This document shows positions 57,501 through 61,865 of a stretch of DNA of 64,000 nt, in pieces; the stretch's first letter is position 1, and the number at the start of each line of letters is the position of its first letter. Position numbers and translations under genes: made by a program. The stretch lies in assembly GCA_008508345.1 (NCBI GenBank), contig QNGE01003596.1, positions 1 through 64,000 on the forward strand, read 5' to 3'. The stretch is from Paragonimus westermani. Lineage: Eukaryota; Platyhelminthes; Trematoda; Plagiorchiida; Troglotrematidae. The notes below the pieces were generated by a model. That model was not told the DNA's origin. It saw only the letters and a program-made list of their open reading frames with translations, and did no database searches.

Positions 57501-59911
57501 CGATGACGTGGTCACGGACTATGAAAACTTTACGGTTAGCGGGGTTGATAGGTATCGTCTATCTGGTTAGGAAATTCGCGACCATTCACACTGCTGGTTG
57601 GACACACTTTCTGACATGACATTATGTCGCAGTCACTGGCGAGTTTGTTTCCGCGACCTTATTGATCTTTCTTTTCAGTGAAATTCAACTGTTTCCGGTT
57701 TGTTTTCTTTCCCTCTTTTTTTCTTCGTCACCCGTTTCTTACTCCACAACTTTGTCCACTGTTGTCAGGACCAGCGGGAACTATTACCGTTGTGCCCGTG
57801 AGCGTGGCTTACAATTCCAAATTGATCGATTGATCGACTGAATGGCTAAAAATCCAGTTCATCGTATGCGTTTTCTACACTTCGTTTTACAGGCGGTTGA
57901 AAAGGTTTCAACCAGTCCAATTTCTGTTCTTGTTTGCAGATGCCTGTCGAGCAGGCGTTCACGTTAATGGTGCAAGTGAACAACCGCTACGGTGTCCGTG
58001 AGTTGTTCCTGAACGATTTCGAAGGGTTGCACATGCGGTTGTACCAGTTGAAGCGGATTGTTCAAGTAAGTTTGTCGGTCTTATGTGGGTGCGTTTTGAT
58101 GTAACGGTACACAAAACATCGTCAGACACCGTTTGACCTGTGGAATTTGTATCAGACTGTTGGCTGTCTTACTCAAACAGGAATATCGTGTTCGTGACTG
58201 GGACCACGTGAATATGTGTGTGTGTAGATCTGTGCTGTACACATGCTGAATCGATCACCGTGGTTCTAATTTGCCGCTGTGTTATAACCTTCCTCCGCTG
58301 TTGATGGGCATACGTCTGTGTGACTTGAGCCTCAAAGTGAATGTGATCTGACGCAACTGTGAGCTTTATACCAGCTGTTTGCTTGCATTTCAGGTGTCAT
58401 CCAATAAGAAGAGTGCAATCTTACAGCAGGTGTTATGAAGTGCAAATCAATTGGTACCCGGATGTTGGGTTACGCAGCCATTTGGCAAGCAGTGTAGAAG
58501 TGGTTCAGTGTTAAATGATTGTGAAATCTCCAGCTCATACACGGAGATATTGCTGTCTGTTCAATACTGACTTATTCACGGGCTGTTCCACATGGCACTA
58601 TCTCAAGCTACTCATTTACAGTTAGTGTAATTGCTGCTGACGGATTCGCATGATTAAACTTTCTTCCGTTCCCATTTCTGTTCTCCACAGGACCAGTTGT
58701 CTGATGTGGACAAGCATTTTACGGAACTAGGTCTGGAGACGCACATGTATGCTAGTCAGTGGTTTCTCACTCTGTTCACGGCCAAGTTTCCACTTACTCT
58801 AGTGTTTTGCATCGTGGACCTATTCCTGGCCGAGGTGAGTTTGCCACCTTTTCACACGCCCTCACTCCTATGCTCTCTTTTTTTCCCACCGCTCTGTCCG
58901 ACTGTCAGTCACTTAATGAACCAGCGGCTTATATAGACAGAATCCGTTCCACTGGTCCAAGGCGTCCATCTGTCAATGAGCCTATCCGCGAGGTAGATGG
59001 CACGCTTAACCATCATAAGTCTGGAGGATTAGAACGCTGACGAAACCTATCGAGGGTCAATTCAATTGGCTTCTTGCTTCTACCGTGTTATAACCGCAAA
59101 CTTGCAATGTCTTACTTTGGTCGGTAGACTTGGAACCACCAATCAGCGTAACCTGTAAAACATTTTTTATGGGTACACACGATAAATCGTTAGTCGGCTG
59201 TATCCTCAAAAGTCAGGAAGCCAATAACATTTTCTATTGTCCCTGTTTACCGTTGTTGGTGTCTGACCTGTTTTCTGCAGTCACGATACTAGTGGACTAT
59301 TGACGTAGAAAGTTATAAGGTGAATTAACTGTACCGTTATTGTTTTTGTTCATACGTGAAGGGGGGGATTCGATGTGTGGTGTTACTCAGCGTTAATTAT
59401 AGCTTTTTGTTTACCTTGTAAAATGCTCTTAGTAGGCTGAAAATGTGGCGAGCATTCATACAGTTCTAAGTGTACATGATTCTTTTTGTGATTTGACCGC
59501 CATTAAGCAGTATCTTTCACTGGTTAGTCTGTTTTGCATTTTGCCTGATTCTTCGATTGAGGTTACATCCCTCATTTTCTCGAGCTTGACTCCACTGATT
59601 CTGAATCTAGATTGTTTGTATTCCAAACAATTCTAACTTATCTCTACTCAAATTTCATGTCCTCTCTGAGCTATTCTCATCTGCCGCAATCTCAAGCCAT
59701 CACCAGCATTCTGTATCCTGCTAATTTTTGCGTTCTGTAGGGTATGATTTTCATATTCAAAATGGCTCTCACTCTACTGCGTCTGGCTAGACGTGATCTG
59801 TTGGGTCTAGACTTTGAAGGCGTCCTGAAATACCTTCGAGTCACGATGCCCAAACGCTTCATCGATACGCAGGCCGGTGACGATCTGTTAGCAGCCGCTG
59901 TTTCCGCCAAG
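21239..59911 (+). CDS. RABGAP1: RABGAP1/RABGAP1L-type Rab GTPase-activating protein, partial, 11 exons found
   Basis: The protein should speed GTP hydrolysis on Rab GTPases and so switch off Rab-directed membrane traffic; this role is family knowledge. Domain order matches RABGAP1: PTB/PID domain, conserved middle domain, acidic linker ending in an EPLMSG motif, then the TBC domain. Exons are 21239-21524, 25323-25602, 43115-43282, 43831-44030, 44307-44476, 49044-49194, 54422-54825, 56560-56742, 57940-58065, 58691-58834 and 59741-59911, about 760 codons. All have AG acceptors and GT donors, and phase is kept across all nine joins between modelled neighbours. Both TBC fingers are present: IQRDLAR (IxxDxxR) and YCQG. 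Missing are the start, the PTB C-terminus with the segment before 43115, and the C-terminal coiled coil. Introns range from about 0.3 to 17 kb and are full of retroelements. RABGAP1 cannot be told from RABGAP1L here; an invertebrate would normally have one orthologue. Confidence 0.9.
21525..25322 (+). other. RABGAP1 intron between PTB exons
   Basis: A 3.8-kb intron whose ends join in phase. It contains a (TG)n run at 21999-22021. No coding block or clear mobile element was recognised. Confidence 0.6.
21999..22021. repeat. (TG)n microsatellite
   Basis: About 11 perfect TG units inside the first recognised RABGAP1 intron. Confidence 0.95.
25323..25602 (+). CDS. RABGAP1: RABGAP1 exon: central PTB domain
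   Basis: The acceptor is CACTGAAG|ATTTGTG and the donor is TACGAA|GTAAGT. The first base completes the Arg codon of the previous exon, giving GHVR-FVDVTTGQEI, which parallels the RABGAP1 segment GxVRLLDPxTxxEI. It continues through the PTB strand SLSQVRGCAKG and ends with the strand LYRTHIVRCRTTYE, the counterpart of LFRIHVFRCEIQE. A ~50-residue Ser/Thr/Glu-rich loop between these strands differs from vertebrate proteins. The exon ends in phase 0. The last PTB helix (EAVSRIL... in vertebrates) must lie in a following exon that was not securely found. Confidence 0.85.
25603..27849 (+). other. RABGAP1 intron, first part; missing PTB exon not found
   Basis: No coding block that continues the PTB domain was recognised. 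A frame bounded by TTTGATTTCAG (26951-26961) and GGTGAGTAC (~27028) looks like an exon by its ends, but in phase 0 its translation does not resemble the expected helix. Confidence 0.35.
27850..28180 (-). mobile_element. Penelope-like element, GIY-YIG endonuclease remnant
   Basis: The minus strand encodes CYVDRTPMQTSKRIRDHPPRWL-type sequence (about 28030-28110), the counterpart of the C/Y-x-GRT...LxxRIxEH motif of Penelope GIY-YIG endonucleases. It continues with FAHLVEHHENTDQTFRMSY and runs to a broken C-terminus. The RT part is absent and the catalytic GIY tract is damaged. Confidence 0.78.
28215..28360. repeat. Degenerate TCTG/TGTC tandem repeat
   Basis: Interrupted runs of TCTG, TGTC and CAGT units (for example GTCTGTTTGTC, TCAGTCAGTCAGTC) form a low-complexity stretch of about 145 bp. 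Confidence 0.85.
28485..28935 (+). mobile_element. LINE 3' end with C-terminal C2H2 finger (copy 1)
   Basis: An open plus-strand stretch reads WEDLTLNRTAWRNTVRAGLR followed by an intact C2H2 finger, CDVCGRECAGRLGLVGHQRTH (C-x2-C-x12-H-x3-H). It ends near an N at 28750. This is the C-terminus and 3' UTR of the LINE family also found at 38780-42080 and 47240-48010. Those copies have ~370 bp between the finger and the ACTGGCTAA block, but only ~20 bp and an N remain here. The finger is better preserved here than in the other copies. Confidence 0.78.
30102..30303. repeat. Short foldback element with 12-bp perfect inverted ends
   Basis: TAAAAGGCCTTC at 30102-30113 and its exact reverse complement GAAGGCCTTTTA at 30292-30303 enclose 178 bp without coding capacity. 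A (CAT)n tract lies 22 bp upstream. It could be a MITE-like element or a SINE-like insert with a GAT tail on the minus strand. No target duplication was identified. Confidence 0.5.
31219..31228. repeat. G10 homopolymer
   Basis: Ten consecutive G bases in the RABGAP1 intron, next to the end of a decayed LINE fragment. Confidence 0.95.
31240..31710 (-). mobile_element. Decayed RTE-like LINE, RT finger/palm fragment
   Basis: On the minus strand, frames joined over shifts give a SVASHW...LRLLTRPEES motif, then KHAGF, TLL-GRSLIIDND, RQPTAV and a degraded FLDxKxAFDS-like block. This order matches the RT finger region in which LTKTRE, EQAGFRPGRG, IFTLRQ and AFDSVD follow one another. It is heavily decayed and antisense to the gene. 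Confidence 0.6.
31711..33524. other. RABGAP1 intron stretch without recognised features
   Basis: No exon or clear element was recognised on either strand. Confidence 0.35.
33525..33690 (-). mobile_element. tRNA-related SINE copy
   Basis: This is the same family as 19262-19440. The minus strand has an A-box-like TGGCGTAGTGGTCGG (~33672-33686), a decayed B box, and then the shared body: GACAAGGATATACACCAGTG, GAGCTCTAACAAGAGCAAAA, CTCGAGTCCAATGCTTCTTT and GGAAAGTCTATGG. The A box is better here and the B box is better in the other copy, so the two together define the promoter. Confidence 0.68.
33830..34310 (-). mobile_element. Penelope-like element, 3' end with GIY-YIG endonuclease C-terminus
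   Basis: The minus strand reads HIPKWL then HQMTHQSQLDAL, SSIAKHLMTTGHQVD, FKILLRNRNPKLLAFCEAIL, RTYQPTLCAQK and LPW, the standard C-terminus of Penelope ORFs. The frame is open for 82 codons, so this copy is fairly young. The 3' region carries CTGATGA (33867-33873, minus strand), the sequence found at hammerhead-bearing Penelope ends, but a matching GAAA partner was not seen. Confidence 0.85.
34311..38779. other. RABGAP1 intron stretch without firm features
   Basis: A (TA)n run lies at 37652-37669. A plus-strand frame of 150 codons (37627-38079) has no splice-site support or family match. A possible 27-nt RABGAP1 microexon at 35656-35682 is described under findings. Around 35995-36125 a plus-strand frame faintly resembles a LINE endonuclease start but is too short to call. 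Confidence 0.3.
37652..37669. repeat. (TA)n microsatellite
   Basis: Nine TA units in the large RABGAP1 intron. Confidence 0.9.
38780..42080 (+). mobile_element. Near full-length decayed LINE with C-terminal finger (copy 2)
   Basis: The endonuclease is at ~38850-39440 (VPHHTDRLGAE, FTVDDRIDSLMINEPHGIS, RLFVLDYFNVLVE, SASWSG), the connector at ~39455-39700 and the RT at ~39960-40960. RT motifs include RSGKASGEDGLPGGI, ALTIPLFKGNV, ESYRSISML, AKAFDSI, YRTDDCLMNIRRF and FGIPINGDSL. The C-terminus lies at ~40960-41540 (LLYDNQVWM, LNEGLLRGTEFN, degenerate finger CDENGDKCGGRL) and the 3' UTR reaches ~42080. The finger's first Cys is lost (RYCDENGDKC against RCDVCGREC). This clade differs from the RTE-like copies, and the YADD block is deleted or shifted. 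It lies in sense in the RABGAP1 intron, ending ~1 kb before exon 43115. Confidence 0.86.
41346..42047 (+). repeat. 702-bp inverted repeat, left arm
   Basis: Its reverse complement at 47267-47968 has the same length and differs at about one base, inside the TA tract (TATACATAT here, TATATATAT there). Encoded frames on both strands are otherwise identical. Just outside the arms the two copies are still homologous but clearly diverged. Content is the C-terminus and 3' UTR of the finger-bearing LINE. Confidence 0.93.
42081..43114. other. RABGAP1 intron stretch before the middle-domain exons
   Basis: No exon or element was recognised. A frame at 42361-42582 is open for 73 codons after CTGCTTCTCAG but has no resemblance to the expected protein. 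Confidence 0.35.
43115..43282 (+). CDS. RABGAP1: RABGAP1 exon: start of conserved middle domain
   Basis: The acceptor is CTTGCGTCAG|A and the donor is GAG|AG|GTGAGC. The exon enters with 1 nt and leaves with 2 nt (AG), completed by C of the next exon to give Ser. Residues LRIFLDLREEEKSGENDW, then VPKEK and FKLRAKTGKR, follow the vertebrate series SLEIKEDDGKG, VPKDK, CFKLRQGIDKK. This opens the middle domain that RABGAP1 proteins share with kinesin-3 tails. The exon lies inside the spacer of the 702-bp inverted repeat. Confidence 0.85.
43831..44030 (+). CDS. RABGAP1: RABGAP1 exon: middle domain, central part
   Basis: The acceptor is CCTGAGTTAG|C and the donor is GGTAAAG|GTGTGT. Joined to the previous exon it reads IFIE(R/S)CLDISVAYGR, parallel to AIERCFGLLLSPGK of vertebrate RABGAP1. 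It ends in a weakly conserved FEMLDTVTGK stretch corresponding to FQVVNEETPK. An insertion rich in Asp/Glu/Gly sits near residues 15-30. The exon enters with 1 nt and leaves with 1 nt, matching both neighbours. Confidence 0.83.
44281..44299. repeat. (CT)n polypyrimidine tract at splice acceptor
   Basis: A CT run directly before TGTGTCTAG forms the polypyrimidine tract of the acceptor for the exon at 44307. Confidence 0.85.
44307..44476 (+). CDS. RABGAP1: RABGAP1 exon: end of middle domain
   Basis: The acceptor follows a long CT tract (44281-44304, ...GTGTCTAG|AT) and the donor is ACTGAG|GTGAGT. The G from the previous exon plus AT gives Asp. The sequence TVSVHLRLANLEQPIGL is the counterpart of TTAVDLVITEVQEPVRF, and RVFRPDEVFWLM matches RVCSPNERLFWPF. 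It ends in phase 0 after YLTE. A Penelope-like remnant and a decayed LINE begin within about 350 bp downstream. Confidence 0.87.
44653..44686. repeat. (TA)n microsatellite
   Basis: TA units interrupted by two TG steps, directly beside the Penelope end at 44690-44790. Confidence 0.9.
44690..44790 (-). mobile_element. Penelope-type terminal repeat fragment with hammerhead-like core
   Basis: The minus strand of 44734-44767 reads TTGATAAC, GGATCCA, loop AGTG, TGGATTT, GAAACGTC. This matches the hammerhead layout CTGATGA - stem II - GAAA seen in Penelope terminal repeats. Stem II (ATCCA/TGGAT) is intact and GAAA is kept, but CTGATGA is degenerate (TTGATAA), so the ribozyme is probably inactive. 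No Penelope ORF adjoins; a (TA)n run lies on one side and LINE sequence on the other. Confidence 0.6.
44795..47000 (+). mobile_element. Decayed RTE-like LINE lacking most of the RT
   Basis: Same family as 13400-16480. Recognisable parts are the endonuclease end (RFGLRWTTT..., ~44828), the connector (~45129-45400, SGTSYNKSRRDVRKKLKRSL), an RT fragment with KEGGKALVKHLTQAF (~45640), a jump to YYADDKVLRFGNF (~45930), then DVDRFVYFGRCITSSG (~46100) and the C-terminal tail. The RT between finger and palm is deleted although YADD survives. The 3' UTR with the GATGATGAT tail ends near 47000. It lies in sense in the RABGAP1 intron. Confidence 0.84.
47267..47968 (-). repeat. 702-bp inverted repeat, right arm
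   Basis: Reverse complement of 41346-42047 with about one difference. Together the arms enclose 5219 bp carrying three RABGAP1 exons, a Penelope fragment and a decayed LINE. Confidence 0.93.
47543..47564. repeat. (TA)n microsatellite in right inverted arm
   Basis: Eleven perfect TA units. The left arm has the same length with one C substitution, the only difference seen between the arms. Confidence 0.9.
48011..49043. other. RABGAP1 intron stretch
   Basis: Nothing was recognised on either strand apart from the acceptor at its end. Confidence 0.4.
49044..49194 (+). CDS. RABGAP1: RABGAP1 exon: acidic/serine linker
   Basis: This exon was assigned from phase and weak similarity. The acceptor GTATAG|TATATAG gives phase 0 after YLTE, and the donor AAATG|GTGCGT leaves one G that pairs with GT of the next exon to give Gly. 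The core AVKISPSPSVVV resembles the TTASPSVRL linker motif of RABGAP1. The rest is Ser/Thr/Asp-rich and likely disordered. A second AG at 49049-49050 is a competing acceptor but breaks the frame. Confidence 0.62.
49195..53259. other. RABGAP1 intron stretch with one tRNA-like sequence
   Basis: No exon was recognised. The tRNA-like stretch at 52265-52342 is the only structured feature seen. Open frames up to 123 codons (49992-50363) have no family motif or splice support. Confidence 0.4.
52265..52342 (-). repeat. Degenerate tRNA-like sequence (SINE head or tRNA pseudogene)
   Basis: The minus strand has GGTTCGAGCCC, a good Pol III B box, preceded by CATCT-GTCAAAC-AGATG, a perfect 5-bp anticodon-like stem with a 7-nt loop (CAA in anticodon position, T before and A after). 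Upstream TAACTCAGAAG resembles an A box. The T stem and acceptor stem do not pair properly, so a working tRNA-Leu gene is unlikely. Confidence 0.42.
53260..53780 (+). mobile_element. Decayed RTE-like LINE, RT fragment
   Basis: Frames joined over shifts give ESDNRRTISLTPVASELFVG, HKTQ, KEYAKFRPYSGCVGHIFTVR, ALNRRYSYRQSSVMVFLD and YNDQVACLARPSGISP, the RT finger-to-palm order. It is broken by stops and lies in sense in the intron before exon 54422. It also explains part of the 162-codon frame at 53597-54085. Confidence 0.68.
53781..54421. other. RABGAP1 intron end
   Basis: Sequence after the LINE fragment, ending in the acceptor of exon 54422. No separate feature was recognised. Confidence 0.4.
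54422..54825 (+). CDS. RABGAP1: RABGAP1 exon: linker to TBC domain N-terminus
   Basis: The acceptor is CGCCTGTTACAG|GT and the donor is ACTAAG|GTTTGT. At 404 nt it is the largest exon. The motif DEDNEPLMSG matches the invariant DNDEPLLSG before the TBC domain. LLKDWGALIPDWH then parallels ILETWGELLSKWH. A ~35-residue insertion (Tyr/Ser/Thr-rich) precedes RRLVSRGVPDALRAEVWQLL, the TBC RxxxW signature. It ends YRILITK in phase 0, at the same place as the vertebrate ITKE segment. Confidence 0.93.
54826..56559 (+). other. RABGAP1 intron within TBC domain
   Basis: A phase-0 intron of 1.7 kb with no recognised element. Its ends are GTTTGT and TTTACAG. Confidence 0.7.
56560..56742 (+). CDS. RABGAP1: RABGAP1 exon: TBC catalytic fingers
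   Basis: The acceptor is GGTTTACAG|CC and the donor is CTCCAC|GTAAGT; phase is 0 at both ends. It carries both catalytic motifs of TBC Rab-GAPs: VIQRDLARTFPAH with the arginine finger in IxxDxxR, and GYCQG with the glutamine finger. The run ALYDEEVGYCQGLSF is nearly the same as vertebrate RABGAP1. Both finger residues are intact, so the enzyme should be active. Confidence 0.95.
56743..57339 (+). other. RABGAP1 intron, first half
   Basis: Begins GTAAGT. No clear element was recognised before the LINE remnant at 57340. Confidence 0.6.
57340..57620 (+). mobile_element. RTE-like LINE, C-terminal remnant
   Basis: The plus strand reads CALFSVAANGFKKSQDGQAM, then TWSRTMKTLRLAG and a degraded GWxxxL end. 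This matches the LINE ORF tail in which RALF, GGQxMTW and RxMK follow one another. It lies in sense in the 1.2-kb intron between two TBC exons. Confidence 0.72.
57940..58065 (+). CDS. RABGAP1: RABGAP1 exon: TBC helix segment
   Basis: The acceptor is TTGTTTGCAG|ATG and the donor is GTTCAA|GTAAGT; it is 126 nt and phase 0 at both ends. Joined after LLLH it gives LLLH-MPVEQAF, matching LLLHMPEEQAF. It continues with YGVRELFLNDFEGLHMRLYQ, the counterpart of YGLRELFKQNFEDLHCKFYQ. A vestigial LINE ends about 320 bp upstream. Confidence 0.94.
58691..58834 (+). CDS. RABGAP1: RABGAP1 exon: TBC core, ASQWFLTLFTAKFP segment
   Basis: The acceptor is TTCTCCACAG|GAC and the donor is GCCGAG|GTGAGT; it is 144 nt and phase 0 at both ends. 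HMYASQWFLTLFTAKFPL is identical to the vertebrate TBC core at almost every residue, which makes this the most conserved block in the window. A fragment of an RTE-like LINE begins only about 70 bp beyond the donor. Confidence 0.96.
58905..59150 (+). mobile_element. RTE-like LINE, connector fragment
   Basis: The plus strand reads RIRSTGPRRPSVNEPIREVD and HHKSGGLER, then a frameshifted NSIGFLLLP segment. This is the same region as 14590-14800 of the long LINE copy (LTCATGLRRTSVSEAISEE, KSRRLERW). It begins ~70 bp after the donor of exon 58691-58834. Confidence 0.75.
59151..59740 (+). other. RABGAP1 intron end
   Basis: No feature recognised before the acceptor of exon 59741. Confidence 0.5.
59741..59911 (+). 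CDS. RABGAP1: RABGAP1 exon: end of TBC domain
   Basis: The acceptor is GCGTTCTGTAG|GGT and the donor is GCCAAG|GTTAGT; it is 171 nt and phase 0 at both ends. GMIFIFKMALTLLRLARRDL matches GISVIFNVALGLLKTSKDDL, and DFEGVLKYLRVTMPKR matches DFEGALKFFRVQLPKR. It ends where the vertebrate protein enters its long coiled coil (ISQKKLKKYEKEY). No following exon was recognised up to 64000, so the C-terminus is probably outside the window. Confidence 0.93.
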
Positions 59912-60539
59912 GTTAGTTTTAATGACCGTTTTGACGAGTGGTACTACTTGATACATCTTCACGGGATTACTTCAAGATCCAGTGTTTTTTTTTGTTTCTT
60001 GGCGTACGCTTTGTGCTTATTAACTGTAGCTTGGGGTGTCACATTAATAATGCTCTATTCAGAGGAAGCAGTGGTTAATATCGCAGTTTCACAGTTTTTG
60101 AACTATGTGCGCCCTTTAACTGTCCGTTCTATTTGGGTGAATTCACTGACTACAAGTTGGTACTTTACCGAAGCGCTCCAGAATTAACTCGTTTGATTCT
60201 CATCATCCGTGTTTGTCTTCGTTGGGGCTACCTCATTAGGCTCGAGTGCTTTCGTGGTGATATGTCCATCGAGTTTTTGCTCTAATCATGCTGCACAAAT
60301 GTGCTCTGATCGCAGGTCATTTGGATTTTTCCTCATGAGTTTGTTGTTACTTTTGCAGCAGTTCATTCCGATCCCAGTTGCCTACCCTGTTTGTGTTCAA
60401 GTCAGCATGCAAACCTGATCGCACCCTAATCGTACATTACGGCAACTCGTAACCATCCCACAATGGTTCAATGTGCACTTCTAGCAGCTTGGATGTCATG
60501 AGGACCATAAAGTAATGAACAAAACTTGCTTTCTGCGTT
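59912..60539 (+). other. Sequence after last recognised exon
   Basis: An open frame continues past the donor to 60187, but the residues turn hydrophobic and lose RABGAP1 similarity at the GT donor, so this is read as intron. No polyadenylation evidence was found. Confidence 0.5.
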
Positions 60540-61270
60540 TGATCATCAGGCTAATTACAACACAATAACCGGAGCGAGTCAGAAAAACGGTCAATAGGGG
60601 TTGTGGGCGGCGTGCTCTTTATCCGTTACGTAATTGAGTCATTGAATCATTAAAGACATAGCTGACGAACAAATGTTTTCCGTAATTATTCATCAGACCA
60701 TTGTAATTATATATGTACAATAAAATTAAATCAATATCAGGAAAACTGCTGTTGGTCTGTATGATAGGGTACAAAATTCCAAACAGGCGGGTCAAGGCAA
60801 TCAACGAGTCACTGGTGATTGCGATGAAAGGTTTAAAGATCCGCTCATGGCCAGGTTACAGAAGTCGAAATTGAAGTTGATTTGACCTTTGGCCACGGTA
60901 ACTGCAGGTTTTGTACAAACTTCTTTTGAGAACAAAGATCCGGATTGCATAACCGAATAGCAATCGGTTCCGCAATGGCAGTAGCTTCGTTGTCTGAACA
61001 GCTTGGAGTGGTTGGCCGGGATTTTGTAAACTGTGCGAAAGGCGTGTTCTGTTGAACGCGATGGTCCGTATTGGCAATATGTGCAACTACTGAACTGCTA
61101 GTAGATTTGGTCAAACCGGACCCCTGCATGGGATGGTGTTCTTTGATTCGTTTGGACAAATGCTTAATCGCCCGACCTATATTCCGCCGTACAACAGCAG
61201 GAAATGGAATACACAAGCAGGGATCAATTGAAAACAAACACTTTGTCTTGGAGAATCCAAGCACTTAGGA
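60540..61270 (-). mobile_element. Penelope-like element, 3' end
   Basis: The minus strand (60845-61264) reads GRAIKHLSKRIKEHHPMQGS, SVVAHIANTDHRV, AIAEPIAIRLCNPDLCSQKK and NLQLPWP, the GIY-YIG domain C-terminus of Penelope ORFs. The frame is open for 139 codons with local corruption of the CGxxYxGRT block. The 3' flank has CTGATGA on the minus strand at 60543-60549. Confidence 0.84.
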
Positions 61271-61865
61271 ACGAAGCAGTGAACCAACTTTGTAATTTTG
61301 TCGCAGGGAAAGTGTATCTGTGGAGATTCTGATACAATCGACGGTTCTGTATTTCTATTACGACATCATTCGTGAACGACATACGAATGGAGATAGTTTT
61401 CTTTTCACCGAATCACTTGACTTGATAGTGATCATGCTCCGAGATATGAAACGGTCAGGATAGCCATTTTCCTTTAGCACATTGGCGATTGTTTTCAATT
61501 CTTGTTCTTATGCCCATGTGGAACATTTTCCTGATGTCCACTTCGACTTCTGTGACCTAACTGTGATCGGATCTGTAAACCACTCACCATAAACACCATT
61601 GACTCAGTGTTCGAGTGGCTTAACTCGTTTGTTTGGAATATTATATCCTATTACACCGACCAGTGGTAGTTACACACTCATTGTTCTAACTTGTGGGCTT
61701 GATTGATCGTGGGCCAAGGAAGATTAAGTGTCCGCACGGATTTTTTCCAAGCACAGAGGCCAGGGTTGCACAATCGGATGCTAATAGTCTCCGTAACCGT
61801 CAGCTTTCGGAATCTTATCATTTTGGTCGATTTATTGGCATTCGGTAGACAATCAGAAAGGCGTT
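61271..61865. other. Spacer between two Penelope remnants
   Basis: No coding similarity was recognised. It may be the terminal repeat or 5' part of one of the neighbouring elements, but no direct repeat was identified. Confidence 0.3.

Noticed and set aside
59912..60187. Open continuation of the last TBC exon
   Set aside because: Similarity to RABGAP1 stops exactly at the GTTAGT donor, so this is intron read-through.
60543..60580. CTGATGA next to the Penelope 3' end considered as a hammerhead ribozyme
   Set aside because: No convincing stem II and no GAAA at the right spacing were seen, unlike 44734-44767.
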